A stretch of 32,417 nucleotides of DNA from Thermovibrio sp. Lineage in GTDB: Bacteria > Aquificota > Aquificia > Desulfurobacteriales > Desulfurobacteriaceae. A model generated the notes under the pieces. It saw only the letters and a program-made list of their open reading frames with translations. It was not told the origin of the DNA and did not search any database. The translations under genes and the position numbers were made by a program. This document shows, piece after piece, positions 20,911 to 29,581 of the stretch. The stretch lies in NCBI GenBank assembly GCA_015488335.1, contig WFNZ01000004.1:1-32417 (forward strand). The letters run 5' to 3'. Numbering within the stretch: the first letter of the stretch is position 1; every line of letters begins with the position of its first letter.

Positions 20911-22428
20911 TTAGAATATCTCCCTAAAGAATCCACCCCTCCTCGGGTCTCCTGCTCCTTTAAAGTCTGATGTTACAAGCTGAACTCCGCCGAAAAAGAG
21001 GCTCTTTTCCCTGAAAACGGTTGTTCTGTAGTGCCTCTTAATCTCAGAAACGGTTTCCTCCGGGAAGCCCGGCTCTATAAATACCTCTCCGTTTTCGTAG
21101 TGGAGGCGGGGAGCTCCCACGCTCTCCTCCGGCTCCATCTTAAAGATAAGGCTGTTGAGAACTGTCTGAACAATTGCACTCCTTATTCTGTTGCTCCCTG
21201 CACTTCCCAATAAAAGCAGTGGTTTTTCTCCTTTAAAGACTGCCGTTGGAGACATCATAGAGGGAAGCCTCACGTAAGGCGGCCACCTGAAAAAGCCGAG
21301 GGGGTTCAGATCTTCCTCTCCAAGCATGTTGTTGAGCATAACTCCGGTTCCCGGAATTATTACTCCAGAGCCCTCGCCGTTTGTTGTTGTTACAGAAACT
21401 CCGTTTCCTTCAGAGTCAAAAACGCTTATATGGGTCGTGTTTCCCCACAGGTTCAGCTTGTTCTTAAAGAGGATTTTGTAAGAGTTCAAAATCTCTTCAT
21501 CGTTTAAGAGTTCTTCAAGCTCTTTGCTGTGAATGTTCTTGTCTATAAAGTCTTTTCTGAACTTTCCCGTTGTTCTCATTGCTTCTATGAGAGCTCCGGC
21601 GTGGAAGATACTTCCCCACTCCTTCAGGTCAACCTCTGAGAGGAGCTCTAAGGTAAACCCTATAAGAATTCCACCGGAAGAGGGTGGAGGGTTTGTGAAA
21701 ACGGTGAACTCCTTGAAAGGAACCTTTAGTGGTTTTCTCTCAATAGTTTTATATCTTTCAAGATCTACCTTCCTTATAAGTCCGTTCTTTTTCACAGAAA
21801 TTTTTTCTATTCTGTCTGCAATTTCTCCCTCGTAGAAGACCCACTGTCCTTCTTCAGCAAGGAGCTCCAAAAAATTAGCGTAGTCGGGATTTTTAAACAG
21901 CGTGTTTTCATCTATCAGTTTCCCATTGGGTGCGTAAATCTCTTTAGCCTCTTCCGTTGCTGTGAAAATGGGCTCAAGGAGTTTCACAAATGAGGCCTGG
22001 AGTTTTGAAAGCTTTATGCCGTTCTTTGCGTATTCAACGGCAGGCATTAAAACTTCTCTCAGCGGTAGTTTCCCTCTTTCTGAGTGGACTCTTAAAAGTC
22101 CTGCAACAAATCCTGGAACGGCAACGGAGCCTGCACCTATGTGGAAAATTTGTTTTGTATCGCCGAAGTCAACCTCAATCGGGTAAAAGTCTGGATTTTC
22201 AACTCTCTTTGGTGGAACGTCTACGAAAAAGTCGTAGAGAACGGGAGGTTCCCCCGGTGAAACGGCCAACAGAAAACCGCCACCTCCGGCCGATGTTAGT
22301 GCCGGTTCAGACATAGGTGCTGCGAAACAGGCTGCAACTGCTGCGTCAAAGGCGTTTCCTCCGGCTTTTAGAACTTCTGCTCCGGCCTCTGCCGTTAACC
22401 TGTCTCCGGCTGCAACAACTCCCTTCAA
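20911..22428 (-). CDS. ggt: Gamma-glutamyltransferase, no signal peptide
   Basis: An Ntn-hydrolase that cleaves or transfers the gamma-glutamyl group of glutathione-like compounds. The 505 residues include AEVLKAGGNAFDAAVAA, MSEPALTSAGGGGF and, at about residue 330, NTTHISVFDSEGN, where the Thr is the self-cleavage nucleophile. GVMLNNMLGEEDLNP, PSMMSPT and LLLGSAGSNRI complete the small-subunit active site. Unlike the periplasmic enzymes of proteobacteria, it has no signal peptide and begins directly with KGVVAAGDRL. The start is TTG, overlapping the stop of the YbdK-like gene as TTGA. The role is probably turnover of gamma-glutamyl metabolites made by that neighbour. Confidence 0.93.
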   Translation of the reverse strand: MKGVVAAGDRLTAEAGAEVLKAGGNAFDAAVAACFAAPMSEPALTSAGGGGFLLAVSPGEPPVLYDFFVDVPPKRVENPDFYPIEVDFGDTKQIFHIGAGSVAVPGFVAGLLRVHSERGKLPLREVLMPAVEYAKNGIKLSKLQASFVKLLEPIFTATEEAKEIYAPNGKLIDENTLFKNPDYANFLELLAEEGQWVFYEGEIADRIEKISVKKNGLIRKVDLERYKTIERKPLKVPFKEFTVFTNPPPSSGGILIGFTLELLSEVDLKEWGSIFHAGALIEAMRTTGKFRKDFIDKNIHSKELEELLNDEEILNSYKILFKNKLNLWGNTTHISVFDSEGNGVSVTTTNGEGSGVIIPGTGVMLNNMLGEEDLNPLGFFRWPPYVRLPSMMSPTAVFKGEKPLLLLGSAGSNRIRSAIVQTVLNSLIFKMEPEESVGAPRLHYENGEVFIEPGFPEETVSEIKRHYRTTVFREKSLFFGGVQLVTSDFKGAGDPRRGGFFREIF

Positions 22429-23498
22429 CAGAGCCTCCGGTTGAGAAGAGATACCTTTACCGCCGCTGAAGTATCGCCGGTTTTTTTAACTGCGTCAAGC
22501 TGCTCCTCTGCCTGTGTTGGCTCTGTTATCAGATCTAACAGTAGTTTTGCAGCCTCTTCTCTTTTCCCGAACCGTTTTCCGTAGAGGTTGACGAGCCGGT
22601 GGAGCTCCCTTCCCATCGTAGATCTTCCCGTCTCAGTTATGAACACTCCAGAGAGACCGTGCCTTGCGGCGTTCCACTTGTTCTGGAGGTTCACCTGGTG
22701 GTATTCAGGCTTAACTTCTTCTTCAGAAAAGAGCTCTCCCAACATTACAGCTAACGAAACAAGCCCCTCTAACCTTTTAAAGTCTGCAACGGCGTCGCAC
22801 ACCCTCAGCTCAACAGTTCCAAAGTCTGGCCTTGGCCTCACATCCCACCAAATGTCCTTCAGGCTCTCAATAGTTCCCGTCTCTTTTAGTCTTCCGTAGA
22901 GCTCTAAAAACTCGTCATACGTCTCAAAGTGCTGGGGGACTCCAGCCCTTGGTAGCTGTTCAAAGAGCTTTGTCCTGTAAGAGAATATCCCGGTGTTTTT
23001 ACATCTGAAGAATGGGGAAGAGGTAGAGAGGGCTAACAGGAGAGGAGAATACTTAACAAAGGCGTTGTACGTGTTCATCATCATTTTCTCATCCGGAAGG
23101 CCAACGTGGATGTGGAGGCCGTATATGAGGAAGTTCCTCAGAACTTCCTGGAACTCGTCAAGGAGCCTCAGATACCTCTCATCAGGTGTAACCTTTATCT
23201 TCTCCGGGTCTGCCGTTGGGTGGGTTCCAGAAGCGGAAAGGAGAAAACCCTTTTCCTCTCCCAGTCTACAGACTTTTTCAACGGCCTCTTTCAGCTCCGA
23301 AACGGCCTCTTTTGGCTCTGTGTGAACTCCCGAAACAAACTCAACCATAGACTGGAGAAACTCTTTCTGAACTAAGGGAGTTGGACTGTGGGAGAAGATT
23401 ACAGATGAAGCCGGCTTCAGTTTAAGGGTTTCAGGGTCAACTATCTGGACCTCAAGCTCAATCCCAACTGTAAACGGTTTAGACGGTTTAAACTTCAC
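22425..23498 (-). CDS. YbdK/GCS2-type carboxylate-amine ligase (gamma-glutamyl ligase)
   Basis: The protein is 357 residues. TVGIELEVQIVD at the start is the GCS2-family ATP/metal site. HIHVGLPDEKMM, PFFRCKNTGIFSYR, DIWWDVRPRPDFGTVELRVCD and NKWNAARHGL are the family blocks in order. YbdK enzymes join glutamate to an amine, in E. coli weakly as glutamate-cysteine ligase. The start is GTG behind GAGGAAG. It lies 17 bases after the antiporter gene and overlaps ggt, so a gamma-glutamyl compound is likely made and processed by this operon. The amine partner cannot be told from sequence. Confidence 0.88.
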   Translation of the reverse strand: MKFKPSKPFTVGIELEVQIVDPETLKLKPASSVIFSHSPTPLVQKEFLQSMVEFVSGVHTEPKEAVSELKEAVEKVCRLGEEKGFLLSASGTHPTADPEKIKVTPDERYLRLLDEFQEVLRNFLIYGLHIHVGLPDEKMMMNTYNAFVKYSPLLLALSTSSPFFRCKNTGIFSYRTKLFEQLPRAGVPQHFETYDEFLELYGRLKETGTIESLKDIWWDVRPRPDFGTVELRVCDAVADFKRLEGLVSLAVMLGELFSEEEVKPEYHQVNLQNKWNAARHGLSGVFITETGRSTMGRELHRLVNLYGKRFGKREEAAKLLLDLITEPTQAEEQLDAVKKTGDTSAAVKVSLLNRRLC

Positions 23499-23515
23499 AA
23501 CTTCCTCAAAGGGGT

Positions 23516-24658
23516 TTAAATCTTAAAGATATCTTCAAGGATGTCCTCTTCAACCTCGTGGGGAAGCCTGTTTGAGATAACGGAAGCGATAAGAGAGGTG
23601 AAAACGATAATGAGTAGAAGCGCAACGTAGGTCTCTTCATCAATTATTCCAGACCTCAGGCCAAAAACTGAGGCAACTATTCCAAAGGTGAGCCTCATGT
23701 TGAAAAAGAGCCCTGCCAGTTTGTAGACGGCTCCTTTAAAGAGGTTGGCAGTTGCATAAATTGTTCCGACGTATTTCGTTATAAAGGCTATTGTTCCAAG
23801 GAACAGTGAGAGGAAAATTACTTTCCAGCTAACAACCGAGAGTTTTACGGAGTATCCGGCCTTAAAGAAGAAGAATGGAGCTAAAAACCCGAAGATTACT
23901 GCCCTTATTTTCTTCTCAATCAAACGGTCTTTTCTAAAAAGCTCCGCAAAGAAAATCCCCGTTGTGAAGGCCAGAACAGCCTCGTTTATGTGAACCGTGT
24001 CCGATAGAAAGCCTAAAGCAATGAGAACTAACAGAATAAAGCGGGTTTTGAACTCTATCTGGTTTCCAGAATACCTCTCAAACAGCCTCTCTCCCCATTT
24101 TGGAAGCCTTACGAGGAGAAGTATCAGTGCAACCGCAAAGATAAGGTTGTAGATGTTTATCCCCTCAAAGAGGAAGCTCATTGTCATCATGCTGGAGATG
24201 TCAACTATCATTGCCGCCGCAAGAAGAACCTGGCCAGCCGTATATTTGAGGAGTCCTTTTTCCTTAAGGAGAGGATAGACGAGGGCTAAAGAGGTTGTTG
24301 ATAGGGCAATTCCGATGAGAACTGAAGCTTCAAATGAGTAATGGAGAACGTAGTGGGAGAAGTAGAAAACGCTTATAAGGGGAAAGAAGAAAGAGGAGAA
24401 TCCGATAAAGAGGCTCTTCAAAAAGTGCTTTTTCATCAGTTCCGGGTCTGTTTCAAGGCCGGCAAAGAACATAAGCCCTAAAAGGCCCAGATTAGAGAGG
24501 AAGTCTATCCAGCGGAGCTCCCCAAGCTCCAAAACGTTTGAAGCGAAAACTCCTCCTAAGATTTCAAAGATTGAAGAGGAGAAACCAAGCTCTAAAGCCC
24601 CTATTCCAGCTAAGATTATGAGAACGCTTACAATTAAACTCTCGGTTTGAAGCTTCAC
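23516..24658 (-). CDS. CPA2-family cation:proton antiporter
   Basis: An inner-membrane antiporter of about 380 residues with some 11-12 hydrophobic spans. GLLGLMFFAGLETDPELMKK is the typical CPA2 segment. LSTTSLALVYPLLKE and the helix with AAMIVDISSMM (conserved ion-site Asp) follow the Kef/Na+-H+ exchanger pattern. The cytosolic nucleotide-binding (RCK/TrkA-N) domain of full KefB/C is missing. I choose GTG 24658, behind AGGAGG, over an ATG ten codons earlier. The start faces truA with only 45 bases between them. It is in an operon with the gamma-glutamyl ligase and ggt genes, which recalls the control of Kef channels by glutathione adducts. Confidence 0.88.
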   Translation of the reverse strand: MKLQTESLIVSVLIILAGIGALELGFSSSIFEILGGVFASNVLELGELRWIDFLSNLGLLGLMFFAGLETDPELMKKHFLKSLFIGFSSFFFPLISVFYFSHYVLHYSFEASVLIGIALSTTSLALVYPLLKEKGLLKYTAGQVLLAAAMIVDISSMMTMSFLFEGINIYNLIFAVALILLLVRLPKWGERLFERYSGNQIEFKTRFILLVLIALGFLSDTVHINEAVLAFTTGIFFAELFRKDRLIEKKIRAVIFGFLAPFFFFKAGYSVKLSVVSWKVIFLSLFLGTIAFITKYVGTIYATANLFKGAVYKLAGLFFNMRLTFGIVASVFGLRSGIIDEETYVALLLIIVFTSLIASVISNRLPHEVEEDILEDIFKI

Positions 24659-24703
24659 TCCTTCCTCCTTAAAGTGGAAGATTACCAAAAGGAGCTGAAA
24701 AGT

Positions 24704-25456
24704 ATGAGGAACATAAAGCTTACACTTGAATATTTAGGAACTAACTACTACGGCTGGCAGTTTATTCCTGGTAAACCTACAGTTCAGGGTAAAGTTAAGG
24801 AAGCTCTTGAGACGGTTCTGCAACATCCGGTTAAGTTAACAGGAGCAAGCAGGACTGACGCCGGCGTCCACGCATTAGGTCAGGTTGCAAACTTTAAGAC
24901 TGAAAAAGAGGTGGAGCTCCCCCGCCTCCAGAGGGCACTCAACGGACTTCTGCCGCCAGACATCAAGGTTGTTGAAATAGAGGAAGTTCCTATGGAATTT
25001 GACGCAAGGAGGAGCGCACAGGGAAAACGCTACAGGTACAGGATTTTTAACCGCCCCGTTCCAAGCCCTTTTGAGTATAGAAGAAGCTGGTTCGTTCCCT
25101 TTGAGCTGGATGTTGACTCAATGAGAGAGGCTTCCAGGCACCTTGTAGGAATCCATGATTTCTCTTCTTTCTACAAAAAAGACAGAAAGAAGGAGGTTAA
25201 CCCAGTAAGGGAGGTTAACGAGATTCAGGTAGAGAGGAACGGCCACCTGATTGAGTTTGTCTTCTACGGCCGCTCTTTTTTAAGGCACATGGTAAGGGTT
25301 ATGGTTGCAACGCTGGTTGAGGTTGGGAAGGGGGAGCTCCCCCCATCTGCCGTTAAAGAGATATTAGAGGCGAAAGACCGTTCCTTTGCTCCTTACCTGG
25401 CTCCCCCCGACGGCCTCTACCTTGAAAAGGTTTACTACGGAGACTATCCTTACTGA
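24704..25456 (+). CDS. truA: tRNA pseudouridine(38-40) synthase
   Basis: TruA makes pseudouridine at positions 38-40 of the tRNA anticodon arm. It has 250 residues. The catalytic Asp52 lies in GASRTDAGVHALGQVANF. YLGTNYYGWQ, the KRYRYRI strand, GIHDFSSF and FLRHMVRVMV are standard. I choose ATG 24704 because AAGGAG lies nine bases upstream; an in-frame ATG at 24647 would run into the divergent antiporter gene and add 19 unconserved residues. gpmI follows after about 30 bases. Confidence 0.96.
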   Translation: MRNIKLTLEYLGTNYYGWQFIPGKPTVQGKVKEALETVLQHPVKLTGASRTDAGVHALGQVANFKTEKEVELPRLQRALNGLLPPDIKVVEIEEVPMEFDARRSAQGKRYRYRIFNRPVPSPFEYRRSWFVPFELDVDSMREASRHLVGIHDFSSFYKKDRKKEVNPVREVNEIQVERNGHLIEFVFYGRSFLRHMVRVMVATLVEVGKGELPPSAVKEILEAKDRSFAPYLAPPDGLYLEKVYYGDYPY

Positions 25457-25486
25457 TAACGATTTTCAATTAAAAAGGGGTTGGAG

Positions 25487-27088
25487 ATGGCAAAGTTTGT
25501 AACTCTTGTGATCCTTGACGGATTTGGATACAGCCCGAAGAAAGAGGGAAACGCAATAGCCCTTGCGAACACGCCCTTCTGGGACTACCTCTGGAGCACC
25601 TACCCTAAAGGTCTCTTAAAGGCTTCCGGAGAGGCAGTCGGCCTTCCTGAAGGCCAGATGGGAAACTCCGAAGTTGGCCACATGAACATAGGTGCCGGAA
25701 GGATAGTCTGGCAGGACATAGTGAGGATTACAAAGGCCATAGAAAGCGGGGAGATTGAGAACAACCCCGTTTTGAATAAAGCCTTTGAAACTGCAAAGGA
25801 GAAGGGTGTTAAGCTCCACTTTATTGGTCTTCTATCAGACGGTGGAGTCCACAGCCACATAAAACACCTTTTCGGCCTTTTAGAGCTTGCAAAAAAGAGA
25901 GGTCTTGAGAAGGTTTGCGTTCACCCCATTTTAGACGGAAGGGACACTCCGCCGAAGAGCGCAGAAATCTACCTGAAACAGCTTATTGAGAAGCTGAAAG
26001 AGCTTGGAATAGGCTCCATCGGAACGATGGGCGGCCGCTACTACTACATGGACAGGGATAAGAGGTGGAATAGAACAGAAAAGGCCTACAACGCAATGGT
26101 TCTTGGCGAGGGTTACAGGTGCACAGACCCGATAAAAGCACTCCACGACGCCTACAACAGAGGAGAGACAGACGAGTTCGTTAAGCCTTACGTGATAAAC
26201 CCTGAGTGTTTAATAGAGGACGGCGACGTTGTATTCTTCTTCAACTTCAGGGCAGACAGGATGAGGCAGATCGTTTCCGCCATAGGCCTTGAAGACTTCA
26301 ACGGCTTTGAGAGGAAAAAGGTTGTTAAGCCCTCTTACGTTGCAACGATGACCCTCTACGACGAGACCTTCCCCTTTGACGTTGCATTCCCACCTCAGGA
26401 GCTAAAGAACGTTTTAGGAGAGGTTATCTCCAAACTTGGCTACAAACAGCTGAGAATTGCTGAAACTGAGAAATACGCCCACGTTACCTACTTCTTCAAC
26501 GGCGGAAGGGAGGAGCCCTTCCCGGGAGAGGACAGAATACTTGTTCCGTCTCCAAAAGTTGCCACCTACGACCTGAAGCCTGAGATGAGCGCACCGGAAG
26601 TCACAGAAAAGGTTGTTGAGAGGATTAAGAGTGGAGAGTATAAGCTGATAGTTCTCAACTACGCAAACCCCGATATGGTTGGACACACCGGAAACCTTGA
26701 GGCAACAATAAAGGCGATTGAGACGATTGATAAGTGCCTGAAACAGGTTGTTAAGACAACCCTTGAGATGGAAGGGGTCTGCATAGTAACCGCCGACCAC
26801 GGAAACGCAGAGCAGATGATAGACCCTGAAACGGGAGGCCCTTGGACTGCCCACACAACAAACCCTGTTCCCTTCGTTGTTGTTAAAGGAACCTGCGGAA
26901 GCTACAAAGTTAAAAGGAGAACTAAAAAAGACGTGGAGCTCCCCGAGGAGTTCGCCGGCATTCCCGTTGTTGGAATACTTGGAGACATTGCCCCAACGAT
27001 ACTCCACATACTTGGAGAGGAAATACCCCCTGAGATGACAGGAGACGTTATCGTTGAAGGAAAGTTTGATATTTGCAAAACACCATAA
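25487..27088 (+). CDS. gpmI: 2,3-bisphosphoglycerate-independent phosphoglycerate mutase
   Basis: GpmI interconverts 3- and 2-phosphoglycerate with two metal ions (alkaline-phosphatase superfamily). It has 533 residues. LVILDGFGYS carries the first metal Asp. MGNSEVGHMNIGAGR holds the phospho-acceptor Ser. The transferase insert contains HSHIKHLF, DGRDTPPKSA, GGRYYYMDRD and NFRADRMRQI. The second metal site is YANPDMVGHTG and VTADHGNAEQM. The start is ATG 25487 behind AAGGGG, rather than the TTG two codons before. It is probably cotranscribed with truA and the rhodanese gene. With tpiA it serves central carbon metabolism, gluconeogenic if the host is an autotroph. Confidence 0.97.
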   Translation: MAKFVTLVILDGFGYSPKKEGNAIALANTPFWDYLWSTYPKGLLKASGEAVGLPEGQMGNSEVGHMNIGAGRIVWQDIVRITKAIESGEIENNPVLNKAFETAKEKGVKLHFIGLLSDGGVHSHIKHLFGLLELAKKRGLEKVCVHPILDGRDTPPKSAEIYLKQLIEKLKELGIGSIGTMGGRYYYMDRDKRWNRTEKAYNAMVLGEGYRCTDPIKALHDAYNRGETDEFVKPYVINPECLIEDGDVVFFFNFRADRMRQIVSAIGLEDFNGFERKKVVKPSYVATMTLYDETFPFDVAFPPQELKNVLGEVISKLGYKQLRIAETEKYAHVTYFFNGGREEPFPGEDRILVPSPKVATYDLKPEMSAPEVTEKVVERIKSGEYKLIVLNYANPDMVGHTGNLEATIKAIETIDKCLKQVVKTTLEMEGVCIVTADHGNAEQMIDPETGGPWTAHTTNPVPFVVVKGTCGSYKVKRRTKKDVELPEEFAGIPVVGILGDIAPTILHILGEEIPPEMTGDVIVEGKFDICKTP

Positions 27089-27135
27089 GAAAATCTAAAT
27101 TATCTTTGAAATCAAACCAGAAGAAGGAGGGAGAG

Positions 27136-27534
27136 ATGAGCATTGACGTCCTCACCGAAAACCTGAAAGAGGCCGTAAAGGCAGACCTTGAGAAGGAAGA
27201 GTTCGGCCACGTAAACGTCAGAAGGGCAAGGGAGCTGATAAGAGACCTTGGAGCTTACGTTTTAGACGTAAGGCCACCTGCCCACGTTGAACACGAGAAC
27301 GCAGAGGAGGCAGGAATTCCGGGAGCCGTTTACATTCCATACCCGGAGCTCCCATACCAGATGGACAGATTGCCAAAGCCAAAGAACCACCCTGTAATCG
27401 TTGGCTGTAAAAAGACAAGGCTTGCAAACAGGGTAGCAGGTCTCCTTTTAGCCCTCGGTTATCTAAACGTTTACGTTCTTGACACAGACATAGACAACCT
27501 TATTGAGTGCCACAGGGCCCACACAGAGGGTTAA
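27136..27534 (+). CDS. Single-domain rhodanese-like sulfurtransferase
   Basis: The protein is 132 residues from ATG 27136, preceded by AAGGAGGG; the longer open frame back to 27073 overlaps gpmI and lacks a site. The rhodanese fold is seen as AYVLDVRPPAHVEHENAEEA, the IPGAVYIPYPELP strand, and a short active-site loop at VGCKKTRLANRVAGLLLALGY with the catalytic Cys. Rhodaneses carry sulfane sulfur as a persulfide. The loop is basic, as in thiosulfate or polysulfide types. It is cytoplasmic. In a probable sulfur-metabolising host it may handle sulfane sulfur, but no sulfur genes adjoin it. Confidence 0.88.
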   Translation: MSIDVLTENLKEAVKADLEKEEFGHVNVRRARELIRDLGAYVLDVRPPAHVEHENAEEAGIPGAVYIPYPELPYQMDRLPKPKNHPVIVGCKKTRLANRVAGLLLALGYLNVYVLDTDIDNLIECHRAHTEG

Positions 27535-27538
27535 TCAA

Positions 27539-27595
27539 AAAGGCCGTCTCCTGAACTATATTTAAAAGCTAACACCACTTCAGGAGGCGGCCTTT
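27539..27595 (+). promoter_or_regulatory. Long hairpin masking the glcD ribosome-binding site and start
   Basis: The arm 27539-27555 pairs with 27579-27595 over 17 bp, with one G-U and no gap, around a 23-base AT-rich loop. The 3' arm contains AGGAGG and runs into the TTG start codon of the next gene. If the RNA folds, translation of the oxidase is blocked. The stem could also stop transcription from the gpmI operon, though only three U follow. It could be an RNA switch, a thermometer or an attenuator. Confidence 0.6.
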
Positions 27596-28970
27596 GATAT
27601 CTACAGAAGCACTTGGAAAAGACCTTCAAAAGCTCATCGGAAAAGAAAAGGTAAGAACATCAACAAGCTGGAGGCTCTCCTACGCCTACGACGGAACTCC
27701 AACAGGCTATAAAGGTGTTCCAGACGTTGTCGTCTTTCCAGAATCTACAGAAGACATTTCAAAAATCCTATCCTACGCCAACGAAAGAGGCATTCCTGTT
27801 TACCCCAGGGGAGCAGGTTCAGGACTAACCGGCGGAGCGGCTCCGCTTGAGGGGGGAATCGTTGTCTCTACAGAGAAAATGAATAGAATCCTGGAGATAG
27901 ACGAAGACAACTTAGGAGTTCTTACAGAGCCGGGAGTTGTTACCTACGATTTACAGAAAGAGGTTGAGAAAAGAGGACTCTTTTACCCGCCAGACCCTTC
28001 AAGCTACAAGTATTCAACAATAGGGGGGAACATAGCAGAAAACGCCGGCGGCCCAAGGTGTGTTAAATACGGCGTTACAAAAGACTACGTGATGCAGTTG
28101 GAAGTTGTCTTTGCAGACGGAACAGTCTCTAAGGTTGGCTCAAAGGCTGTTAAGTCTGTTGCCGGATACAACCTGAAAGACCTGATAGTTGGTTCAGAAG
28201 GAACTCTGGCCTTCATAACAAAGGCATACCTGAAGCTCATTCCGAAACCTGAAGCCGTAAGGACGGCAATGGCCATTTTTCCCAAAGTTGAGCAGGCTGC
28301 ACAGGCCGTTGCCGACATGTTCAAGGCTAAAGTCATTCCAACGGCCTGCGAGTTCCTTGATAAGAACTCCATAGTAGCCGTTGAGAACTACGCCAAAATC
28401 GGCCTTCCAACCTACGCAGAGGGGCTTTTGGTAATAGAGGTTGACGGATACGAGGCCGTTGTTGACGAGCTGATAAACAGGGCAGTTCAGGTCTGCAAAA
28501 AGGCTGGAGCTACAGAGATTAGAACGGCGTCAGACGAGAGCGAGAGGGAAGCCATCTGGATGGCAAGGAGAGCCGTTTCCCCCGCAATTGTTCAGCTGAA
28601 GCCAAAGAAGATTAACGAAGACGTTGTCGTTCCAAGGAGCAGGATTCCAGACCTGATTAAAGGCGTTTACGAGATTGCAAAGAAATACGACCTGATGGTT
28701 GTAAACTTCGGCCACGCCGGAGACGGAAACATTCACGTAAACTTCATGTATGAGCCTCACGAGGAGGAGAAGGTTCACAGGGCTGTGAGGGAAGTCTTTG
28801 AGTTCACGATCTCCCTTGAAGGGTCAATCTCCGGAGAGCACGGAATAGGCTGGATGAAGAAGGAGTTTCTGCCTTTAGAGGTTGGAAAGGCCTTAGAGAA
28901 GATGAAGGCTGTAAAGAGAGCTCTTGACCCAAACAACATTCTTAATCCAGGGAAGATCTTTGACCTCTAA
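27594..28970 (+). CDS. glcD: FAD-linked 2-hydroxyacid oxidase/dehydrogenase (GlcD-like)
   Basis: The protein is 458 residues. The N-terminal PCMH FAD-binding domain is clear: YPRGAGSGLTGGAAPLEGG, LTEPGVVTYDLQK, PPDPSSYKYSTIGGNIAENA, and KSVAGYNLKDLIVGSEGTL. The C-terminal cap has NFGHAGDGNIHVNFM and SGEHGIGWMKKEFL, ending in DPNNILNPGKIFD. This is the GlcD/D-lactate dehydrogenase family, which oxidises glycolate or D-lactate. The partner subunits GlcE and GlcF are not next to it, so the natural electron acceptor is unclear. The start is TTG 27594, the only one with a ribosome-binding site (AGGAGG), and that site lies in a hairpin. The gene ends against tonB on the other strand with overlapping stops. 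Confidence 0.9.
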   Translation: MISTEALGKDLQKLIGKEKVRTSTSWRLSYAYDGTPTGYKGVPDVVVFPESTEDISKILSYANERGIPVYPRGAGSGLTGGAAPLEGGIVVSTEKMNRILEIDEDNLGVLTEPGVVTYDLQKEVEKRGLFYPPDPSSYKYSTIGGNIAENAGGPRCVKYGVTKDYVMQLEVVFADGTVSKVGSKAVKSVAGYNLKDLIVGSEGTLAFITKAYLKLIPKPEAVRTAMAIFPKVEQAAQAVADMFKAKVIPTACEFLDKNSIVAVENYAKIGLPTYAEGLLVIEVDGYEAVVDELINRAVQVCKKAGATEIRTASDESEREAIWMARRAVSPAIVQLKPKKINEDVVVPRSRIPDLIKGVYEIAKKYDLMVVNFGHAGDGNIHVNFMYEPHEEEKVHRAVREVFEFTISLEGSISGEHGIGWMKKEFLPLEVGKALEKMKAVKRALDPNNILNPGKIFDL

Positions 28971-29581
28971 CCGCCTAAAGCCTTTTTCAGGTTGAACTCA
29001 ATCTGAAGCTCAAACGTGAGAGTATCGTTTTTTATAGAGGGAGGGATAGGGGGAAACTTTGCTTCCCTTATTGCAGTGCAGGTTGCTTCAGAGAGAATGG
29101 CGTTTCCAGATAGGGGCTTACAATCTACAGCTTTTCCTTCCCTGTTCAGTGAAAACCTAACGGTAACGGGGCCTTCAATTCCGTTCTCTATGGCTTCAAG
29201 GGGGTAGAAGATGCTCTCTTCAATTGCCCTTCTAACTGCGTCTATGTAGCTGACAGGCAGGTTTCCCTGAAGTGGTTTAAGGCTTCCACCCTTCCTCTTT
29301 TCTTCTCGGCTTTTCTCTGCTATCTCCTTTTTAGGTTTTGTGCTTTTTACTTTAGGTTTTGGAATCTCTTTTACTTTTCTCTCTTCTTTTTTACTTTGGC
29401 CGGAGCTCCTTTCAACCCTCACCCTCTCAACTCTCCTTTCCGGCCTTACGAGTGAAATCTTTATAACTCTGTTTATCTCCCTTTTCGGAGGTTTCAGAAC
29501 AGAGAGCGACCCTTCAATGAAGAGGAATTCCAGGAAAGCTGCAAGGATAAGAGAGAGAAGAATCCTAATCCCTGTTCCCAT
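28967..29581 (-). CDS. tonB: TonB-family energy transducer
   Basis: The protein is 204 residues: one N-terminal membrane anchor (about 6-30), a long basic Lys/Pro/Glu spacer (about 55-120) that crosses the periplasm, and a C-terminal TonB domain (SYIDAVRRAIEESIFYPLEA, EGPVTVRFSLNREGKAVDCK, then EAKFPPIPPSI). TonB passes proton-motive energy from ExbB/ExbD to outer-membrane receptors. ATG 29581 follows AAGGAAAAGA and overlaps the exbD end by 17 bases. No TonB-dependent receptor is in the window. TolA was considered; the C-terminal domain fits TonB better. Confidence 0.9.
   Translation of the reverse strand: MGTGIRILLSLILAAFLEFLFIEGSLSVLKPPKREINRVIKISLVRPERRVERVRVERSSGQSKKEERKVKEIPKPKVKSTKPKKEIAEKSREEKRKGGSLKPLQGNLPVSYIDAVRRAIEESIFYPLEAIENGIEGPVTVRFSLNREGKAVDCKPLSGNAILSEATCTAIREAKFPPIPPSIKNDTLTFELQIEFNLKKALGG

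Noticed and set aside
24647-24703. Longer truA start at 24647
   Set aside because: It adds 19 unconserved residues and overlaps the antiporter start; ATG 24704 has AAGGAG at a proper distance.
26414-27007. Minus-strand frame of 197 codons within gpmI
   Set aside because: It is antisense to the conserved metal-site half of GpmI and has no ribosome-binding site or domain.
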